This document shows, piece after piece, positions 62,392-64,000 of a stretch of 64,000 nt of DNA. Within the stretch, counting starts at the first letter, position 1, and each line of letters begins with the position of its first letter. Where the stretch lies: positions 62,001 through 126,000 of the forward strand of contig CAIXFN010000056.1 in assembly GCA_903918755.1 (NCBI GenBank), given 5' to 3'. The notes below the pieces were generated by a model, which was not told the DNA's origin, searched no databases, and worked only from the letters and a program-made list of their open reading frames with translations. Origin of the DNA: an uncultured Pedosphaera sp. Lineage in GTDB: Bacteria; Verrucomicrobiota; Verrucomicrobiia; Limisphaerales; Pedosphaeraceae. The position numbers and the translations under genes are program-made.

Positions 62392-63042
62392 TCAGACCGT
62401 CGCGATGACGTCCGCTTTCGGGAAGCGCACTTTGGGCAGGCCGGCATACTTGTCCGTGGCAGCGCGGTAACCGGCGGTGGCGACCATAACGGCGTTCAGA
62501 CCCTGGGCGGGCAAACCGAGAACTTCGTCATATTTGGCCGGATCGATGCCTTCCATGGGGCAGGCGTCGATGCCGAGGAGGGCGGCGCTGGCCAGGAAAT
62601 TACCCAGCGCAATGTAAACCTGGCGGGTAGCCCAAGCCTTCCGGGCGGCCGCATCGCGACCCTGCACGAGGCTCCCGACCATCATGCCGCGGTAACCGGC
62701 CAGCGCCTCCACGGAACCGCCGCGCAAGGCCACGGTGCGGGCCAGCAACGCATCAATCTCGGCTTCACCCAGGTTGCTCTTCACGGCAAAGACCACGAGG
62801 TGCGAGGCGTCCACAATCTGGCGCTGGCCCCAGGAGAAGGGCAGCAGCTTTTCCCGGGTGGCCGGGTCATTCACGATGATAAACTTCCAGGGTTGCAAGC
62901 CGAAGGAGGAAGCGGAGAGGACCAGGGCGTCCTCCAAGGTGGTCCAGTCGGCGGCGCTGATTTTGCGCTGGGGATCGAATTGCTTGGTGGCGTAGCGCCA
63001 GTTGAGTTGGGTGAGGAGTTGGTTACCGGTGATGGTGCTCAT
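62392..63042 (-). CDS. NAD(P)H-dependent nitroreductase
   Basis: A 216-residue FMN flavoprotein of the nitroreductase family, which reduces nitro compounds or quinones in the cytoplasm. It has the FMN-binding RYATKQFDPQRKI near residues 16-28, the helix-strand pair SASSFGLQPWKFIIV, and GIDACPMEGIDPAKYDEVLGL near the C terminus, in the style of NfsB-type enzymes. It lies downstream of the TetR gene on the same strand, and a sequence almost identical to the TetR gene's upstream operator lies 44-59 bp before its start. Confidence 0.92.
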   Translation of the reverse strand: MSTITGNQLLTQLNWRYATKQFDPQRKISAADWTTLEDALVLSASSFGLQPWKFIIVNDPATREKLLPFSWGQRQIVDASHLVVFAVKSNLGEAEIDALLARTVALRGGSVEALAGYRGMMVGSLVQGRDAAARKAWATRQVYIALGNFLASAALLGIDACPMEGIDPAKYDEVLGLPAQGLNAVMVATAGYRAATDKYAGLPKVRFPKADVIATV

Positions 63043-63085
63043 GTGGTGGATTTATTTTGATTTTAGTGGGGAACGGTTTTGGTAG

Positions 63086-63101
63086 TTATCTGTTTAGTCA
63101 A
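63086..63101 (-). promoter_or_regulatory. TetR-type operator before the nitroreductase
   Basis: On the minus strand TTGACTAAACAGATAA, which shares 12 of 16 positions with the palindromic sequence before the tetR gene at 63816-63831. Placed 44-59 bp before the start codon, it could overlap the promoter and block transcription. Confidence 0.6.
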
Positions 63102-63135
63102 GTATTGGAACAAATTGTAACCCGCGTTGGGCGGT

Positions 63136-63750
63136 TTAAACCGGCGAGACGGGGGGAACGGACACCCCGAGCAGGGCGAACATCCCGGTTTGGGCCTCGG
63201 TCAGGACGCCCAAATCGTTTTGAATACGGGCCTGGGTGAGCAGGCCTTCGAAGTAGGCGAAGAGACACCGGGATTTGGCCGCGGCATCCGGGGCGATGAC
63301 CGCGCCTTGGGCATGCGCGTCGCGGATGGCGGATTCGAGGTATTTGCGGCGATGTTCGAGCATTTCCATCACCTTCTGCTGGAGTTGATCCTCCCGGGTG
63401 CTCACTTCGGAGCCCAGACAAAATTGGGGACAACCCAGGACCCGGCCAAATTTGGCTTTCATGGCCGCCTGAGCCTGGGCGGAATATTCGCAGAACCGGC
63501 GCAAACGTTCCAACGGCGGGGTGGTGGGCGAAAAAAGGGCATCCAATTCGACCCGGCGGATTTGCCAGTCCGCATCAATGGCGGCGACGGCGAGGTCCGA
63601 CTTGCACTTGAAAAAGTAATAAAAACTGCCCTTCTTCACACCCGCCTTATCGCAAATTTGGTCGATGGTGGTGCTGCCATAGGACCCGGTCCAAATCAAT
63701 TCCCGGACGGCGTCCATCAGACGCTCTTTGCCATCGCTAACACGACCCAT
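63136..63750 (-). CDS. TetR/AcrR-family transcriptional regulator
   Basis: A 204-residue repressor. The N-terminal DNA-binding helix-turn-helix has YGSTTIDQICDKAGVKKGSFYYFFKCKSD near residues 24-52, the typical TetR signature. The C-terminal helical domain binds an unknown ligand; it contains a Cys pair (LGCPQFCLG) near residue 106-112 that could sense redox or thiol-reactive compounds. It lies upstream of the nitroreductase on the same strand. Matching operator-like sequences in front of both genes support autoregulation and control of the nitroreductase. Confidence 0.92.
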   Translation of the reverse strand: MGRVSDGKERLMDAVRELIWTGSYGSTTIDQICDKAGVKKGSFYYFFKCKSDLAVAAIDADWQIRRVELDALFSPTTPPLERLRRFCEYSAQAQAAMKAKFGRVLGCPQFCLGSEVSTREDQLQQKVMEMLEHRRKYLESAIRDAHAQGAVIAPDAAAKSRCLFAYFEGLLTQARIQNDLGVLTEAQTGMFALLGVSVPPVSPV

Positions 63751-63815
63751 AGATTGCTGTCATTTCTTGTTCAAACGCGGCATCCTCGCCGGATTATGCG
63801 GCCAACGTAAGCGAC

Positions 63816-63831
63816 CCGACTAAACAGTCAA
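63816..63831. promoter_or_regulatory. TetR-type operator before tetR
   Basis: CCGACTAAACAGTCAA contains the dyad GACT-AAAC-AGTC and lies 66-81 bp before the tetR start. On the minus strand a TTGACT -35-like box sits inside it. It is nearly identical to the site before the nitroreductase. Confidence 0.6.
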
Positions 63832-63865
63832 CTATTATTTTCTGACCGTTGGACGGAGGCCTGGT

Positions 63866-64000
63866 TTACTGGAATTCAATCCCCACCGGGCAATGGTCGG
63901 AGCCCAGGATTTGGGGCTGAATGAAAGCCCGCTGGAGGCGGGGACGCAGGGCGGCGGAAATCAGCACATAGTCAATGCGCCAGCCCACGTTCCGGGAGCG
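63866..64000 (-). CDS. xthA: Exodeoxyribonuclease III-like protein, 3' end only
   Basis: The last 44 residues of a protein that enters from beyond the window edge. The sequence NVGWRIDYVLISAALRP and then LGSDHCPVGIEF is the C-terminal signature of the endonuclease/exonuclease/phosphatase superfamily of exonuclease III type, including the catalytic His of SDHCP. The stop TAA is at 63866-63868. XthA repairs abasic sites and blocked 3' ends. The symbol is given because the ending is characteristic, but a related AP endonuclease cannot be excluded from this piece. Confidence 0.82.
   Translation of the reverse strand, partial: RSRNVGWRIDYVLISAALRPRLQRAFIQPQILGSDHCPVGIEFQ

Overview
The window looks like chromosomal DNA of a high-GC Verrucomicrobiota bacterium, probably from the Pedosphaera/Limisphaerales part of the phylum. 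The evidence is gene content, not a search. There is a PSCyt1/DUF1549/DUF1553 cytochrome gene overlapping a Tat-exported DUF1501 gene, a DUF6797-type cytochrome protein, a secreted ThuA-domain protein, DUF4337 and DUF4404 proteins, SufT, large secreted LamG/Ig-like proteins, and an ECF sigma factor fused to a membrane segment and a carboxypeptidase-regulatory-like region. Coding density is high, and most long reading frames opposite real genes are GC-driven shadows.

Layout. 1-7232: 3'-truncated hrpB, a TMEM14-like protein, a CPXCG zinc-ribbon protein and sufT on the minus strand, a lipid kinase on the plus strand, then a large secreted cytochrome c/DUF6797 protein. 7233-8178 has no gene but carries a repeated element with a large dyad. 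8179-9205 is an antitoxin/PIN-toxin pair. 9206-9984 has no gene and carries a repeated 9-mer next to a tRNA-Lys(UUU). 10351-13125 is a Snf2 ATPase with a SWIM-like zinc motif. 13224-18892 (minus) holds DUF4337, rhodanese, trxB, a TPR-sulfotransferase and a LamG surface protein. 19045-27422 holds a phosphodiester-glycosidase lipoprotein, a small basic membrane protein and the addB-addA recombination nuclease operon. 27540-38576 holds a membrane GrpE-like protein, smc, ThuA, a cold-shock protein, a degenerate receiver, ilvD and the membrane-tethered sigma factor. 38693-49827 is rich in exported proteins: the PSCyt/DUF1501 pair, a Tat-exported glycosidase-like protein, a GT2 glycosyltransferase, a hypothetical protein and an Ig/InlB-like protein. 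50129-57053 is a same-strand run of a flavin monooxygenase, a four-helix membrane protein and two different P-type ATPases. 57207-64000 holds an orphan, cysS, a DUF1573-diheme cytochrome, tmk, DUF4404, plsC, a nitroreductase with its likely TetR regulator, and the 3' end of an exonuclease III gene.

Working together. AddA and AddB form the double-strand-break resection machine, next to smc (divergent to the GrpE-like gene). TrxB and rhodanese are translationally close and fit thiol/sulfur chemistry. The PSCyt and DUF1501 genes overlap by ATGA and are a conserved but functionally poorly defined exported pair. TetR and the nitroreductase share near-identical operator sequences, which supports a small regulon. 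No CRISPR array, intact transposase, prophage or rRNA was found. The most unusual items are the PGPGW-P-type-ATPase fusion and its neighbours, the membrane sigma factor, the two-helix GrpE-like protein, the nested dyads before addB, and the repeat elements at 7345-7606, 9724-9876 and 57883-58087.
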